NCBI RefSeq assembly: GCF_002967075.1
Contig: NZ_PUGE01000002.1
Span: 434,001-498,000 of the forward strand
Direction: 5' to 3'
From: Corynebacterium sp. J010B-136
GTDB taxonomy: Bacteria; Actinomycetota; Actinomycetes; Mycobacteriales; Mycobacteriaceae
Length of the DNA: 64,000 nucleotides
A program made the position numbers and the translations under genes. Under the pieces are notes generated by a model. It saw nothing but the letters and a program-made list of their open reading frames with translations. It had not been told where the DNA came from and ran no database searches. Of the stretch, positions 42,507 through 52,681 are shown piece after piece; position 1 is the stretch's first letter; each line of letters starts with the position of its first letter.

Positions 42507-44492
42507 ATGTCCAAGACTGAGATGCGCACCGCCGCAGAGGAAATCCTCGCAGGCATTGGCGGGGCGGATAACATCGCATCGTTTACACACTGTGCAACGC
42601 GGTTGCGCTTTGAGCTTAACGATGCATCCAAGGCCGACAAAGATAAGCTCGACGCCATCCCGAAGGTCATGGGCGCAGTCCCACAGGGCGGGCGCAACTA
42701 CCAGGTTGTCATCGGTGGCGATGTTGCCAGCGTCTACAACGAAATGGTGCAGCTGCCAGGCGTGCGCAAATCTGATGCTGATGTGAAAGCGGCCAGCCGT
42801 GCGAAGGCACAAGGCAAGATGCCATGGCTCGATACGGCGTTTGAGTATCTGTCCGACTCCTTCCGCCCCATTTTGGGCGTGCTGCTGGGCGCCTCGCTGA
42901 TCATTGCGTTTACCGCAGTGATGGAGGCTTTCGGCGTCGTCGATACGCGTGCCGATGACAAGGCTGCGATCTGGTTCTTCATCGACGCCATGTGGCGTTC
43001 GGTGTTTTACTTCCTGCCCGTGATGGTGGCGTATAACGCCGGTAATAAGCTGCGCATTGACCCCTGGGTTCCTGCCGCGGTTATGCTCGCGCTCTTTACA
43101 CCAGAGTTCTTAGGGCTGAAAGAAAACCCTGTCGCCAACTGCATGGTTGATGAAGCACTGGGTACTGAAACCTGTTCCATTGACTTGCTGGGCATCAACG
43201 TTGCACTGCCAGACTATGGCGGAAACGTCTTCGTGCCGCTGATTATGGCACTGGTGGCAGCCGGAATTTACAAGGGCTTCCAGAAGATCATTCCATCAGC
43301 TGTCCACATGGTCTTCGTGCCATTTTTGACCCTGCTGTTTACCATCCCAATTACCGCAGTTCTGATTGGCCCATTTGGCGTGTGGCTCGGCAGCACCATC
43401 GGGGTGGGCCTGGCATGGATGAACGGTAACGCACCATTCGTCTTCGCCATCCTGATTCCAATGCTGTACCCATTCCTCGTGCCACTGGGCCTGCACTGGC
43501 CACTCAACGCACTGATGCTCGTAAACATTGAGGCTCTGGGTTACGACTTCATCCAAGGCCCAATGGGCGCCTGGAACTTCGCTTGTTTCGGTGCAACCGC
43601 CGCGGTCCTAGCTATCTCCATGCGTGAGAAGGACCCAGAAATGCGCCAGACCTCCGGTTCGGCACTGGCAGCCGGTCTCTTTGGTGGTATTTCCGAACCG
43701 TCCCTCTACGGTATTCACCTGCGCTTTAAGCGTATTTACCCACGCATGCTGGTCGGTTGTTTCGCAGGTGGTCTTACCATCGCCATCTTGGGCACGGCAT
43801 CCGGCGGCGTAACCACCAACGCGTTTGTCTTTACGTCTTTGCTGACCATCCCGGTCTTTTCCCCAATGCTGACCTATACCATCGCGGTCGCTATTGCTTT
43901 CGCCGTAGCCTTCCTGCTGATTTACTTCACTGACTACCGCACCGCAGAGGAAAAGGAAGCATCGCGTGAGCGCGCAGCTGCAGCGGGATTAGTTCCGAGC
44001 GAGACTAATCCCGAAACAGAAGCCAGCACAACCACTGAGACTGCAGATCTGGTCTCACCAGTCGATGGCATGGCCGTCAAACTCGAAGACATTGATGACA
44101 AGGTCTTTGCCGGCGGAACCCTCGGCAACGGCATCGGAATCGTGCCAGTCAACGGTAATATCCAAAGCCCAGTCGCAGGCACCATCGCGACGGTCACCAA
44201 GACCGGGCACGCCTTCGGCATCAAGACTGATGATGGGGTAGAGGTTCTAGTCCACATCGGCATTAACACCGTGCGCATGAAGGGCGAAGGCTTTGAGCCC
44301 AAGGTCGCCAAGGGAGACGTCGTTAACATCGGCACGCCACTGGCCGAAGTCGACCTAGACAAGATTAAGGAAGCCGGCTACGACAACACCGTGGTTGTCA
44401 CCGTCACCAACACGAAAGCCATGGGGGAGGTCGCAGGCATCGCCGAAGGAGCAGTCAAGGCTGGTGAGGCGGTCGTTGCCATTAAGCGCTAA
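42507..44492 (+). CDS. Sugar PTS permease, fused EIIBCA of the beta-glucoside/sucrose type
   Basis: A 661-residue membrane protein that imports and phosphorylates a sugar with phosphoenolpyruvate. IIB (about 1-85) has the phospho-cysteine motif SFTHCATRLRFEL. IIC (about 105-480) has eight to ten TM segments with FGGISEPSLYGIHLRFK-type sequence near its end. IIA (about 520-660) has the phospho-histidine motif EVLVHIGINTVRMKGEGF. The family covers beta-glucosides, sucrose and trehalose; no glycosidase or hydrolase gene is adjacent to narrow it. Controlled by the upstream RAT/attenuator and followed 11 bases later by the antiterminator gene. Confidence 0.92.
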   Translation: MSKTEMRTAAEEILAGIGGADNIASFTHCATRLRFELNDASKADKDKLDAIPKVMGAVPQGGRNYQVVIGGDVASVYNEMVQLPGVRKSDADVKAASRAKAQGKMPWLDTAFEYLSDSFRPILGVLLGASLIIAFTAVMEAFGVVDTRADDKAAIWFFIDAMWRSVFYFLPVMVAYNAGNKLRIDPWVPAAVMLALFTPEFLGLKENPVANCMVDEALGTETCSIDLLGINVALPDYGGNVFVPLIMALVAAGIYKGFQKIIPSAVHMVFVPFLTLLFTIPITAVLIGPFGVWLGSTIGVGLAWMNGNAPFVFAILIPMLYPFLVPLGLHWPLNALMLVNIEALGYDFIQGPMGAWNFACFGATAAVLAISMREKDPEMRQTSGSALAAGLFGGISEPSLYGIHLRFKRIYPRMLVGCFAGGLTIAILGTASGGVTTNAFVFTSLLTIPVFSPMLTYTIAVAIAFAVAFLLIYFTDYRTAEEKEASRERAAAAGLVPSETNPETEASTTTETADLVSPVDGMAVKLEDIDDKVFAGGTLGNGIGIVPVNGNIQSPVAGTIATVTKTGHAFGIKTDDGVEVLVHIGINTVRMKGEGFEPKVAKGDVVNIGTPLAEVDLDKIKEAGYDNTVVVTVTNTKAMGEVAGIAEGAVKAGEAVVAIKR

Positions 44493-44503
44493 CCTGGTTA
44501 TCG

Positions 44504-45325
44504 ATGCAGATCCTTCGAGTATTTAATAACAACGTCGTCCTCGCACGCCGCGGGGACGAGGAAGTTATTGTCACAGGTCGCGGTCTGGGTTTTAAAGCCC
44601 AGCACGGCGAAGAGATTGACGGCAATCGCATTGCCCAGGTTTTTACACCGTCGCTTGGCCGCGACCCGGACCACCTTGCCATCATGTTGGCGGCGTTGAG
44701 CCCGGACTATATCGACAAAGTCGTAGCCGCGCTAACTGCGGTTAACGTCGAAGCCGAGCTCACGCTGGTGGTCGCGCTCGCAGACCACATCCAGTCCGCA
44801 GTCGAAAGAACCCGCGCGGGCCACATCGTGGATTACCCACTGCGCGCCGAGGTCGAACACCTTTATCCCGAGGATTATCAGCGCGCCGTCAAGACGCTAG
44901 AAGTCATCAACGCCGAGCTGGATACGCCGTTGCCAGATTCCGAGGCCATCGCCCTAGCATTGCATTTGGTCAACGCGGGCTTTGCCTCCGGTGACTTGTC
45001 ACAGACCTACCGCATGACGGGGCTAATTCAGCAGCTTATCGAAATCATCGGGGAGTTCTTCGGTACCCAGCTAGATACCAGCGAGGTCACGGTCGCGCGT
45101 TTTATCACCCATTTGCGGTATCTTTTTGTGCGCATGCAGCAAAACAAACAGCTTTTTGCCGAACATTCGGCCATCGGTCGCGCTATCGTGGAAGCGTACC
45201 CGCGCGCCAGCGAATGCGCGAAGGTGTTGGCAAATATCATCGAGATGCGCATGGATGAACATCTCACGGATGATGAGGTGTCATACCTGGCATTGCACGT
45301 AGCACGACTTGAAGGAAAGCAATGA
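44504..45325 (+). CDS. BglG/LicT-family transcriptional antiterminator
   Basis: A 273-residue protein. The N-terminal RNA-binding CAT domain (about 1-55) has [14 protein letters not shown] and [15 protein letters not shown]. Two PTS regulation domains follow (PRD1 about 70-165, PRD2 about 175-273) with histidines in [29 protein letters not shown] and [10 protein letters not shown]. Family members bind the RAT when their PRDs are correctly phosphorylated by the PTS, so sugar presence allows read-through. The target RAT is in the same operon. Its stop overlaps the coaE start (ATGA). Confidence 0.93.
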   Translation: MQILRVFNNNVVLARRGDEEVIVTGRGLGFKAQHGEEIDGNRIAQVFTPSLGRDPDHLAIMLAALSPDYIDKVVAALTAVNVEAELTLVVALADHIQSAVERTRAGHIVDYPLRAEVEHLYPEDYQRAVKTLEVINAELDTPLPDSEAIALALHLVNAGFASGDLSQTYRMTGLIQQLIEIIGEFFGTQLDTSEVTVARFITHLRYLFVRMQQNKQLFAEHSAIGRAIVEAYPRASECAKVLANIIEMRMDEHLTDDEVSYLALHVARLEGKQ

Positions 45326-45921
45326 AAATTATCGGTTTAACTGGCGGTATCGGCAGCGGCAAGTCTACGGTCGCGCAACTTTTTGTAAACGAAGGCTACC
45401 CGCTTGTCGATGCCGACAAGGTCGCACGCGAAATCGTCGAGCCCGGGCAGCCAGCATTGCAAGAGCTTGCCGATGTTTTTGGCGCAGACATCATCACCGC
45501 CACCGGGGAATTAGACCGCCAGCTTTTAGCCCAGCGTGCTTTCGTCGATAAAGAGCACACTGAGCAAATTAACGCGATTACCCATCCGAAGATTCAAGCG
45601 CGTACGCAAGAGCTTTTCGATGGCTACCGTAAGCAAGACGTCGAAGCAGTTATCTACGATATGCCGCTGCTGGTCGACAACGGCCTCGATCGCGCGATGG
45701 ACTGGGTCATCGTCGTCGATGTGTCCCCAGAAGAGCGCGTGCGCCGCCTGGTGGAATACCGCGGCATGGATGAAGAAGATGCCCGCCGCCGCATGAAGTC
45801 GCAAATTCCTGATGGTTTGCGCCTGGCATCAGCGGATTCGGTCATTGATAACAACGCCGCGGAAGAAAACTTGAAACCACAAGTGGACCAACTGATCTCG
45901 GATGCGCCGTGGCTTGTGTAG
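45322..45921 (+). CDS. coaE: Dephospho-CoA kinase
   Basis: Last step of CoA synthesis. The 199-residue P-loop kinase has [17 protein letters not shown] (about 4-20), [27 protein letters not shown] and the lid-region [20 protein letters not shown]. It normally stands behind rpsA in corynebacteria. Here the PTS-antiterminator pair lies between, and coaE overlaps the antiterminator gene by four bases, so its translation is coupled to a sugar-controlled gene unless an internal promoter exists. Followed after 18 bases by uvrB. Confidence 0.95.
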   Translation: MKIIGLTGGIGSGKSTVAQLFVNEGYPLVDADKVAREIVEPGQPALQELADVFGADIITATGELDRQLLAQRAFVDKEHTEQINAITHPKIQARTQELFDGYRKQDVEAVIYDMPLLVDNGLDRAMDWVIVVDVSPEERVRRLVEYRGMDEEDARRRMKSQIPDGLRLASADSVIDNNAAEENLKPQVDQLISDAPWLV

Positions 45922-45939
45922 CCGCGTAGTATTGAGGGT

Positions 45940-48033
45940 ATGGCTTTTGCAGGAGAACACCCGATATATTCGCAGTCTGAGCACCGCCCGGTGGGCGAAA
46001 TTGAACGCACCGGGCGGGCCTTCGAGGTAGTTTCTGAATATGAACCTGCTGGTGACCAGCCCACCGCCATCGCGGAATTAGACCGCCGGCTCAACGACGG
46101 CGAACGCGATGTCGTCCTGATGGGTGCCACCGGTACGGGTAAGTCGGCGACGGCGGCGTGGCTCATCGAAAAGCAGCAGCGCCCAACGCTGGTGATGGCG
46201 CCGAATAAGACCCTGGCGGCGCAGCTCGCCAATGAGCTGAAACAGCTGCTGCCGAATAACGCGGTAGAGTATTTCGTCTCTTACTACGACTACTACCAGC
46301 CAGAAGCATATATCGCGCAGACCGATACCTATATCGAAAAAGACTCGTCTATCAATGAAGATGTCGAGCGCCTGCGCCACTCAGCAACCTCGGCGCTGCT
46401 CTCGCGCCGCGATGTGGTGGTAGTCAGCTCCGTGTCCTGTATCTACGGCCTGGGTACTCCGCAGTCTTACCTGGACCGCTCGGTGCTTTTGCATATCGAC
46501 GATGAAGTCGAGCGCGACCAGCTGCTGCGCCTCTTGGTCGATATCCAATATGAGCGCAATGACGTGGGCTTTACCCGCGGTACTTTCCGCGTCAATGGTG
46601 ACATCGTCGATATCATCCCGGCTTATGAAGAACGTGCTGTACGCATTGAGTTCTTTGGTGATGATATTGATGCGCTCTACTACATCCACCCGGTCACCGG
46701 CGATATGATTGAGCAGGTCGATGAACTGCGTATCTTCCCGGCGACGCACTATGTCGCGGGACCGGAGCGCATGGCCAAAGCTGTGGAAGCCATCAAAGAA
46801 GAACTTGCCGAGCGTCTCGCGGATTTGGAAAACCGCGGCAAGCTGCTGGAAGCGCAGCGCCTGCGCATGCGTACCGAATACGACCTGGAGATGATCGAAC
46901 AGGTCGGGTTCTGCTCCGGCATTGAAAACTATTCCCGCCACATGGATGGCCGCGGGCCAGGTACAGCACCTGCGACCTTGATGGATTATTTCCCTGAAGA
47001 CTTCCTCACCATCATCGATGAGTCGCATGTGACCGTGCCGCAGATTGGCGGCATGTTTGAAGGCGATATGTCACGCAAGCGCAACCTGGTGGAATTCGGC
47101 TTCCGCTTGCCGTCGGCCGTGGATAACCGCCCGCTGACCTTCGATGAGTTCGAGCAGCGCGTCGGCCAAACTGTCTATCTCTCCGCGACTCCGGGCAATT
47201 ACGAAGTTGCAGCGGCTGGCGGCGAATACGTCGAGCAGGTTATTCGCCCGACCGGTCTGGTGGACCCGAAGGTCACCGTCAAACCGACCCAGGGCCAAAT
47301 CGATGACCTTATCGACGAAGTCCGTGAGCGCACCAAGAAGGACGAGCGTGTCCTGGTGACAACCTTGACCAAGCGCATGGCCGAGGACTTAACGGACTAT
47401 CTTCTCGAGCACGGCATCCGCGTGCGCTACTTGCACTCGGATATTGATACCTTGCAGCGCATCGAGCTGCTGCGCCAGCTGCGCTTGGGCGAATATGACG
47501 TGCTCGTTGGCATTAACTTGCTGCGTGAGGGCCTCGACCTGCCCGAAGTATCACTTGTGGCCATTTTGGATGCCGATAAGGAAGGTTTCCTGCGCTCGAC
47601 GACCTCGTTGATTCAGACCATTGGCCGTGCGGCTCGTAACGTCTCCGGCGAAGTCATCATGTACGCGGACAAGGTCACTGAGTCCATGGAACGCGCGATC
47701 GATGAGACCGAGCGCCGCCGCGAAAAACAGATTGCGTACAACAAGGAGATGGGCATCGACCCACAGCCGCTACGCAAGAAGATCGCCGATATCTTGGACC
47801 AGGTCTATGAAAACGAGGGCACCGGTGACGGCGAGTCTGACCCGGCCTCGATCGTGGACGCCCCGGATGTCTCGACGATGGCCGCAGATGAAGTGCAAAA
47901 GCTTATCGATGACCTCTCGCAGCAAATGGCCGCCGCCGCCCGCGAGCTGAAATTCGAACTAGCTGGACGTTTGCGCGATGAGATCGCTGATTTAAAGAAA
48001 GAACGCAGAGGTCTCAAAGAAGCCGGCATTTAA
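45940..48033 (+). CDS. uvrB: Excinuclease ABC subunit B
   Basis: A 697-residue helicase-like subunit of nucleotide excision repair. Motifs: [20 protein letters not shown] (Walker A, about 62-81), [20 protein letters not shown] (beta-hairpin region), [15 protein letters not shown] (motif II), [39 protein letters not shown], and a C-terminal UvrC-binding helix pair near 655-690 ([20 protein letters not shown]). The first 25 residues form a short extension. uvrA is in this window at 59218. Confidence 0.97.
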   Translation: MAFAGEHPIYSQSEHRPVGEIERTGRAFEVVSEYEPAGDQPTAIAELDRRLNDGERDVVLMGATGTGKSATAAWLIEKQQRPTLVMAPNKTLAAQLANELKQLLPNNAVEYFVSYYDYYQPEAYIAQTDTYIEKDSSINEDVERLRHSATSALLSRRDVVVVSSVSCIYGLGTPQSYLDRSVLLHIDDEVERDQLLRLLVDIQYERNDVGFTRGTFRVNGDIVDIIPAYEERAVRIEFFGDDIDALYYIHPVTGDMIEQVDELRIFPATHYVAGPERMAKAVEAIKEELAERLADLENRGKLLEAQRLRMRTEYDLEMIEQVGFCSGIENYSRHMDGRGPGTAPATLMDYFPEDFLTIIDESHVTVPQIGGMFEGDMSRKRNLVEFGFRLPSAVDNRPLTFDEFEQRVGQTVYLSATPGNYEVAAAGGEYVEQVIRPTGLVDPKVTVKPTQGQIDDLIDEVRERTKKDERVLVTTLTKRMAEDLTDYLLEHGIRVRYLHSDIDTLQRIELLRQLRLGEYDVLVGINLLREGLDLPEVSLVAILDADKEGFLRSTTSLIQTIGRAARNVSGEVIMYADKVTESMERAIDETERRREKQIAYNKEMGIDPQPLRKKIADILDQVYENEGTGDGESDPASIVDAPDVSTMAADEVQKLIDDLSQQMAAAARELKFELAGRLRDEIADLKKERRGLKEAGI

Positions 48034-48087
48034 TGCCATAATAAATCACATAGGTTAATTTCTATTTCCTCGAGAAAGTGAATTCAC

Positions 48088-48537
48088 ATGCTCAATTACA
48101 ACACCATCGCGGTGGGCACCGATGGATCGCAGACTTCGTTGCGTGCGGTGCAAGCAGCGGCGAGTATGGCGCGAGCCTATGACGCGAAGCTGATTATTAT
48201 TTCAGCCTTCTACAATCAACCAGGTGCGATGCTGGGCGCGCCAGATTCTGAAAGCCTGCCGGTGATTGACCGCACTGAAGCGCAAAATTACTTGGATAAC
48301 GCAGCCTCGATTGCGCAGGAAGAAGGCGCCAAGTCCATCGAGGTCATTGGTAAGTCTGGCGAGCCAGTCAAAGCCATGTTGGAAGTGGAGAAAGACTACG
48401 ACGTGGACATGTTCGTCGTGGGCAACCGCGGCATGAACTCCGTGCGCGGCCGTGTCTTTGGCTCGGTTGCTACGGAGCTAACGCGTAAAGCACACGCTGA
48501 CGTAGTCGTGGTAAACACCACCTCTGAACGCAATTAG
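48088..48537 (+). CDS. Universal stress protein (UspA family), copy 1
   Basis: A 149-residue single-domain protein: YNTIAVGTDGSQTSLRAVQ at the start, and the ATP-binding loop VVGNRGMNSVRGRVFGSVATEL (G-2x-G-9x-G-S type) at about 116-137. It is probably cytosolic and ATP-binding. A second homologue follows 55 bases later; the two share the same layout with different middle regions. The ATG has GAGAAAGTG about eight bases upstream. Confidence 0.9.
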   Translation: MLNYNTIAVGTDGSQTSLRAVQAAASMARAYDAKLIIISAFYNQPGAMLGAPDSESLPVIDRTEAQNYLDNAASIAQEEGAKSIEVIGKSGEPVKAMLEVEKDYDVDMFVVGNRGMNSVRGRVFGSVATELTRKAHADVVVVNTTSERN

Positions 48538-48592
48538 ACAATTCTATTGTTAGACTGAAAATCAACTTATTAACGTGTGCGAAAGGTCCATT

Positions 48593-49033
48593 ATGAGCGA
48601 ATATGACACCATCGTTGTTGGTACCGACGGGTCGAAATCGTCCCTTCTTGCAGTAGAGCGCGCAGCACGTATTGCTGCGGCATTCGATGCTCGTCTGATT
48701 ATCGGCTGCGCTTACTATGAAAATAAGGAAGAAGCCTCCAAGACGCTGCGCCAGGAATCTGTCACCATCTTGGGCGACGATGTGGCCGCAGAGAACCTGG
48801 CTTCGGGCAAGGCACATGCCGAAAAGTTCGGTGTAAAAAACATCGAGACTGCAGTACGCGCGGGCACCCCAGTCCAAGCGCTGATGTCGATTGTCAACGA
48901 TAACAACGCTGACCTGCTCGTGGTTGGTAACCGCGGAATCAACTCGCTCACCGGCCGCCTGCTAGGTTCGGTTCCAGCAGACGTTGCCCGTCAGTCCGAC
49001 TGCGACGTCATGATTGTGCACACCGTCAACTAA
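48593..49033 (+). CDS. Universal stress protein (UspA family), copy 2
   Basis: A 146-residue paralogue of the preceding gene: YDTIVVGTDGSKSSLLAVE and VVGNRGINSLTGRLLGSVPADV. I start at ATG 48593, six bases after AAAGG; a frame 18 bases longer lacks a site. The 55-base gap contains a possible -10 (TAGACT at 48552-48557), so it may have its own promoter. The last four bases overlap the convergent App1-type gene. Confidence 0.9.
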   Translation: MSEYDTIVVGTDGSKSSLLAVERAARIAAAFDARLIIGCAYYENKEEASKTLRQESVTILGDDVAAENLASGKAHAEKFGVKNIETAVRAGTPVQALMSIVNDNNADLLVVGNRGINSLTGRLLGSVPADVARQSDCDVMIVHTVN

Positions 49034-50079
49034 GCCTCGACGGGCTCAGCCTCAAATTCTTCGATCAGCACGTGACCATTTTGCCCATGAATAATGGGCA
49101 CGGTGGCACGTGCATTTTTTGCGACTTCCGCCAGCGGTGCGAGCGTGCCATGCGATAACACGTGCTCGCGTGGGCTCAGCGTGCGCACAGCCACCATCTT
49201 GATCAGCGTCGGATGTTCTTTGATCACTTCGGAGAAAATCAGCGGGTCATGCTGACCATCATCGCCAATGAGAATCCACGTCATGTGCGGATAGTCGATG
49301 ATCAGGTTCCGCAGCTGCACCTTCTTATGCTCCATGCCGTTGCGGAAAAGTCCGGTCTCGGTTGGACCCCAATCTGTGAGCAGCATTGGGCCTTCGGGAA
49401 ACCCGTGTTGGCGCATAAAGCGCTTGAGCGTGCGGTAGGTATTCCACGCGCCTGTGGAGAGATAAAAGACCGGCGCATCGGGGTGTGCCTGGCGCAGTCG
49501 CGCAAAGAACGCCGCCATGCCATCGACCGGCTTGCGCGTATTGGTCTTCTTAATCCACGAATTCCACGCCGCCACCAAAGCGCGCGGCAGCCACGTTACC
49601 AAGATGGTGTCATCAATATCGCTGATGATTCCCACCGGGTGCTCAGAATCCACGATCATAATATCGGCTACTGCGTCTTCAGCTCCCGCGGTCGACAGCC
49701 GCGCCTTATGCCAACCCGGTTCCAACCCCGGGTTGTCCATGCTGATATCGATATAGCCATTGTCATCGGTATGCGAGTGAATCTCTTTATCGCCCACCGT
49801 CACCGTGAAAGGGTGGTCGGTTAACTGCACGGTCAAAAACTGCCGCCAGCCCCGCTGCGCGGTTTTATCGTCTGGGTTGCCGACTTCGGGCGGCACCGGA
49901 CGCGCCCGATGCACAGCCGAATCGACCGCCAAGATGCGGCCGTAGATCCGAATGCTGTGCTTAGAGCCATAACCGGTATACCCGCTAATCGCCGGCACCC
50001 AGCCGCGCCGAGACGCGACTTTCACCGCCGTCTTATTCAGAGCTTGTTCTGCACCACGCACAATGTCGCTTAAGGCCAT
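49030..50079 (-). CDS. App1-type phosphatidate phosphatase domain protein (DUF2183)
   Basis: A 349-residue protein with the App1 catalytic motif: GIISDIDDTILVTWLPRAL (D-x-D-x-T, about residues 150-168), then VFYLSTGAWNTYRTLKRFM, GFPEGPMLLTDWGP and ILIGDDGQHDPLIFSEV. An N-terminal beta-rich domain of about 140 residues is present. Yeast App1 dephosphorylates phosphatidate, while bacterial members are little studied. Its start lies 12 bases from a ten-codon remnant that copies the helD 3' end (50091-50123), so it probably once followed helD in one transcript. Confidence 0.85.
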   Translation of the reverse strand: MALSDIVRGAEQALNKTAVKVASRRGWVPAISGYTGYGSKHSIRIYGRILAVDSAVHRARPVPPEVGNPDDKTAQRGWRQFLTVQLTDHPFTVTVGDKEIHSHTDDNGYIDISMDNPGLEPGWHKARLSTAGAEDAVADIMIVDSEHPVGIISDIDDTILVTWLPRALVAAWNSWIKKTNTRKPVDGMAAFFARLRQAHPDAPVFYLSTGAWNTYRTLKRFMRQHGFPEGPMLLTDWGPTETGLFRNGMEHKKVQLRNLIIDYPHMTWILIGDDGQHDPLIFSEVIKEHPTLIKMVAVRTLSPREHVLSHGTLAPLAEVAKNARATVPIIHGQNGHVLIEEFEAEPVEA

Positions 50080-50102
50080 AGTGGCTAATTCTAGTGGAAC
50101 TG

Positions 50103-50119
50103 CTCCGGCCAGTGCCCAA
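50103..50119. repeat. 17-bp direct repeat, left copy (helD 3'-end remnant)
   Basis: CTCCGGCCAGTGCCCAA is identical to 55111-55127. On the minus strand the remnant reads IFGHWPEQFH then TAG (50091-50093); the true helD end reads IVGHWPEEFR then TAG. The stop codons align exactly, so this is a copy of the helD 3' end separated from helD by 5 kb. Confidence 0.75.
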
Positions 50120-50161
50120 AGATACTTCGTGGGACGAAATTTCCCCAGAGTTCACTTTGAT

Positions 50162-50176
50162 TGAACATTACGTTCA
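50162..50176. promoter_or_regulatory. Candidate operator upstream of the phosphonate-type operon
   Basis: The palindrome TGAAC-ATTAC-GTTCA lies about 85 bases before the first gene of the operon. RpiR-family proteins often bind such TGAA/TTCA repeats, and the operon ends with an RpiR gene. A hairpin with CCCAG/CTGGG (about 50200-50221) lies in the leader downstream. Confidence 0.4.
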
Positions 50177-50261
50177 TAACGCTGTCTTAGGCTGAACGCA
50201 ACGTCCCAGAAACTGGGCGTTATTCAACAAAGTGGCAATCACTTCGGGCACAAGGAACTCT

Positions 50262-50912
50262 ATGAATTCACGACTCGGCATGCGCAGGAACGCTGCAATC
50301 ATTTTCGACTTCGATGGGACCGTAACTCTTGGGAACGGACCTGTGAGGGCATATGCACAGGCCATCCAAACGGAATTGCTAGCTGATCCCGCAGCCTTCG
50401 CGAAACAGGTAGAAGCCGCACTCGCAGATATTGATGACCTTCAAAGTCCCTACCGCGATGGCTATCATGCGGTGGCTGACCTTGCTATTGCCCAGGGCAT
50501 AGACACCGCAGAACTCTCGCGAGCTTACCTAAAGAGCAGACAGCTTTTGGGAACGGAGAAAGCACCCGTGGAGATGCCGAGTCAACTCCCGGCACTTCTT
50601 AAGGCGATTGCCCCTCATGCGTGGGTGGTTCTGGCTACCAATGCGCCTGCGGAAGGCATCGAAAAGTTGCTTGACCGCTGGAAAGTCGGTGAGTTCTTCG
50701 ACCAAATTTCCTTCAACACGAACAAGCCCGCTGGTTTGAGTTCACTCATCGAAGAACTGGATTCTCAGCGGATTCTGGCAATCGGTGACATTGCCGAAAA
50801 TGACCTTGCTCCAGCTGCAGAGCTGGGCGCACACACCCTACTAGTAACCCCACAGCACACCCTCGATGATGCCTTTGAAGACATCATCACATGGGCACGA
50901 CAAGGAGAATAA
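50262..50912 (+). CDS. HAD-family hydrolase
   Basis: A 216-residue haloacid-dehalogenase-type phosphatase. Motif I is IIFDFDGTVTLGNG (about residues 12-25), motif II VVLATNAPAEG, and motif IV is IGDIAENDLAPAAELGAH with two aspartates. The cap is a helical insertion after motif I. I choose ATG 50262 because AAGGA stands five bases upstream; a longer frame has no site. It heads the transporter operon (six bases before the binding protein gene), so it probably releases phosphate from the imported compound or a derivative. It does not carry the phosphonatase (PhnX) signature as far as I can see. Confidence 0.82.
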   Translation: MNSRLGMRRNAAIIFDFDGTVTLGNGPVRAYAQAIQTELLADPAAFAKQVEAALADIDDLQSPYRDGYHAVADLAIAQGIDTAELSRAYLKSRQLLGTEKAPVEMPSQLPALLKAIAPHAWVVLATNAPAEGIEKLLDRWKVGEFFDQISFNTNKPAGLSSLIEELDSQRILAIGDIAENDLAPAAELGAHTLLVTPQHTLDDAFEDIITWARQGE

Positions 50913-50918
50913 ACCACC

Positions 50919-51890
50919 ATGAAAAAGCAGATCCTCGCAGCAGCCGGCGCAGTAGCACTGACCCTAGGTCTCACCGCATGTAGCACGACAGAAGACGATA
51001 CCCTGACCATTTCTCTAGTCCCTTCAACTGAGGGAGAGGACTTGGCCGAAGCACTCGGGCCACTGACTGACTACCTATCTGAGCAACTTGGCGTCGAAGT
51101 CGAAGGCGTTGTTGCCAGCGACTACGCCGCGACTGTGGAAGCTTTGGGAGCTGGTCAATCTGATGTCATCATCACCGATGCCGGCTCGCTATATAATGCG
51201 ATGGAGCAGCACAGTGCTGAACTCATCCTACGTGACGTCCGCTTCGGCGCGACCAGTTACTCGTCCGTCGCATATACCAACAACCCAGATAAGTACTGCG
51301 ACGACGAACCAACGATGGCGACCTATGCCGCAGCCGATGCGGAAATGGCGTACTGCAATGGCATTGAACCGGGTGATACCGCGACCGGTGAAGGTCCAGC
51401 TGCTGTTGAGCAATTAGGCAAAATTACCGGCGATACCTCTGTGGTGTTGCAAAGCTCGACCTCGCCAGCAGGCTACCAATATCCAGTTGTTGCTATGGAG
51501 GAAGAAGGCGTCAATATCGATGACGTCAATCAGATCCCAGTAGAAGGCAATAACAACGCCGTCCTGGCGCTTGCTAACGGCGATGGCGAAGTTGCCTTCG
51601 GTTTTTGGGATGCGCGTTCGTCGGTGATTGAAGAAAACCCTGATGTAGCGACTGATGTGGTTGCTTTCGCCTACACCGAGCAGATTCCAAACGGTGGTGT
51701 GGCTGTGCGCAGTGACCTTGATACAGAGCTTAAAGACAAGCTCACCGAAGCAATGGACAGCTACGCAGAATCTTCTGATGAAGCTGCATCAGTCATGTAC
51801 GACCTTGTAGGACTGTCCGACTGGACTGCGGACACCCAGGAAGAAGACATCAACCGATACGGCGAGATTCTGGAGTACTTTTCCAAGTGA
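50919..51890 (+). CDS. Phosphonate/phosphite-type ABC importer, binding lipoprotein (PhnD family)
   Basis: A 323-residue lipoprotein with lipobox LTAC (Cys about 21). The PhnD/PtxB-type fold is indicated by [61 protein letters not shown] (the S-x-S-x-S/T-G-like oxyanion loop) and [13 protein letters not shown]. The ligand is probably a phosphonate, phosphite or phosphate ester. Four cysteines in the middle (KYCDDE, MAYCNG) may form a disulfide. ATG is six bases after the HAD stop; the downstream ATPase gene overlaps by four bases. Confidence 0.88.
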   Translation: MKKQILAAAGAVALTLGLTACSTTEDDTLTISLVPSTEGEDLAEALGPLTDYLSEQLGVEVEGVVASDYAATVEALGAGQSDVIITDAGSLYNAMEQHSAELILRDVRFGATSYSSVAYTNNPDKYCDDEPTMATYAAADAEMAYCNGIEPGDTATGEGPAAVEQLGKITGDTSVVLQSSTSPAGYQYPVVAMEEEGVNIDDVNQIPVEGNNNAVLALANGDGEVAFGFWDARSSVIEENPDVATDVVAFAYTEQIPNGGVAVRSDLDTELKDKLTEAMDSYAESSDEAASVMYDLVGLSDWTADTQEEDINRYGEILEYFSK

Positions 51891-52681
51891 TTAAACAAGA
51901 GAGCTGGCCGATAGCGTTAGACCGAGTGAGCGTGACTTATCCCGGTGGTCTACAGGCCATTAAGGACGTATCCATCAACATCCAGCCCGGTGAGATGGTC
52001 GGAATTATTGGGCCATCGGGTGCCGATAAATCCACTTTGATACGCACCATCAATGGGTTGAACCCGGTTAGTGCAGGGCAGGTAAGCGTCGGACCGCATC
52101 AGATTGATAGTCTTCGCGGTCGTGCACTGCGCAAAGCCCGTGGAGATATCGGGATGATATTCCAGAGTTTCAACCTGGCGGATCGTATTAGCGTCATGGA
52201 TAACGTTCTTGTTGGACGGTTTGCGCACACACCGGTTTGGCGTTCAGTTCTCGGACTTCACACAGCAGGGGACAAAGATTTAGCACTGCGTGCTTTGGAC
52301 TCTGTCAATATTGCCGACAAGGCAGAAACGCGTGCGGGAGCTTTGTCAGGCGGACAGAAGCAGCGGGTGGCGATTGCTCGGGCGCTGTCGCAGCAGCCAA
52401 AGATTTTGCTTGCCGATGAACCCATCGCCTCCCTTGACCCACCCACTGCACACACGGTGATGCGAGATATTCAAAGAATCAACCGGGAGCAGGGCATCAC
52501 CGTGGTGGTTAACCTGCATCAACTGGACATGGTGCAAAAATACACCGACCGAGTCATCGGCGTGCGCGCGGGGGAAATCGTCTTTGACGGGGCTACTGAA
52601 AGTGCACAGCAAGCTGACTTTGAAGCCATCTACGACCGCCCGATCATGGCCGATGATGTGGCAGAACAGGACGCGCTATGA
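51887..52681 (+). CDS. Phosphonate-type ABC importer, ATPase (PhnC-like) with altered Walker A
   Basis: A 264-residue ATPase: [20 protein letters not shown], Walker [18 protein letters not shown]-loop [18 protein letters not shown], signature [15 protein letters not shown], Walker [21 protein letters not shown] and H-loop [15 protein letters not shown]. In Walker A the invariant glycine before the lysine is replaced by aspartate (codon GAT at 52024-52026, one base from GGT). The rest of the enzyme looks intact. An aspartate there should disturb phosphate binding, so the importer may be weak or dead, or the base may be a sequencing error. It starts at a GTG overlapping the preceding gene. Confidence 0.85.
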   Translation: MIKQESWPIALDRVSVTYPGGLQAIKDVSINIQPGEMVGIIGPSGADKSTLIRTINGLNPVSAGQVSVGPHQIDSLRGRALRKARGDIGMIFQSFNLADRISVMDNVLVGRFAHTPVWRSVLGLHTAGDKDLALRALDSVNIADKAETRAGALSGGQKQRVAIARALSQQPKILLADEPIASLDPPTAHTVMRDIQRINREQGITVVVNLHQLDMVQKYTDRVIGVRAGEIVFDGATESAQQADFEAIYDRPIMADDVAEQDAL

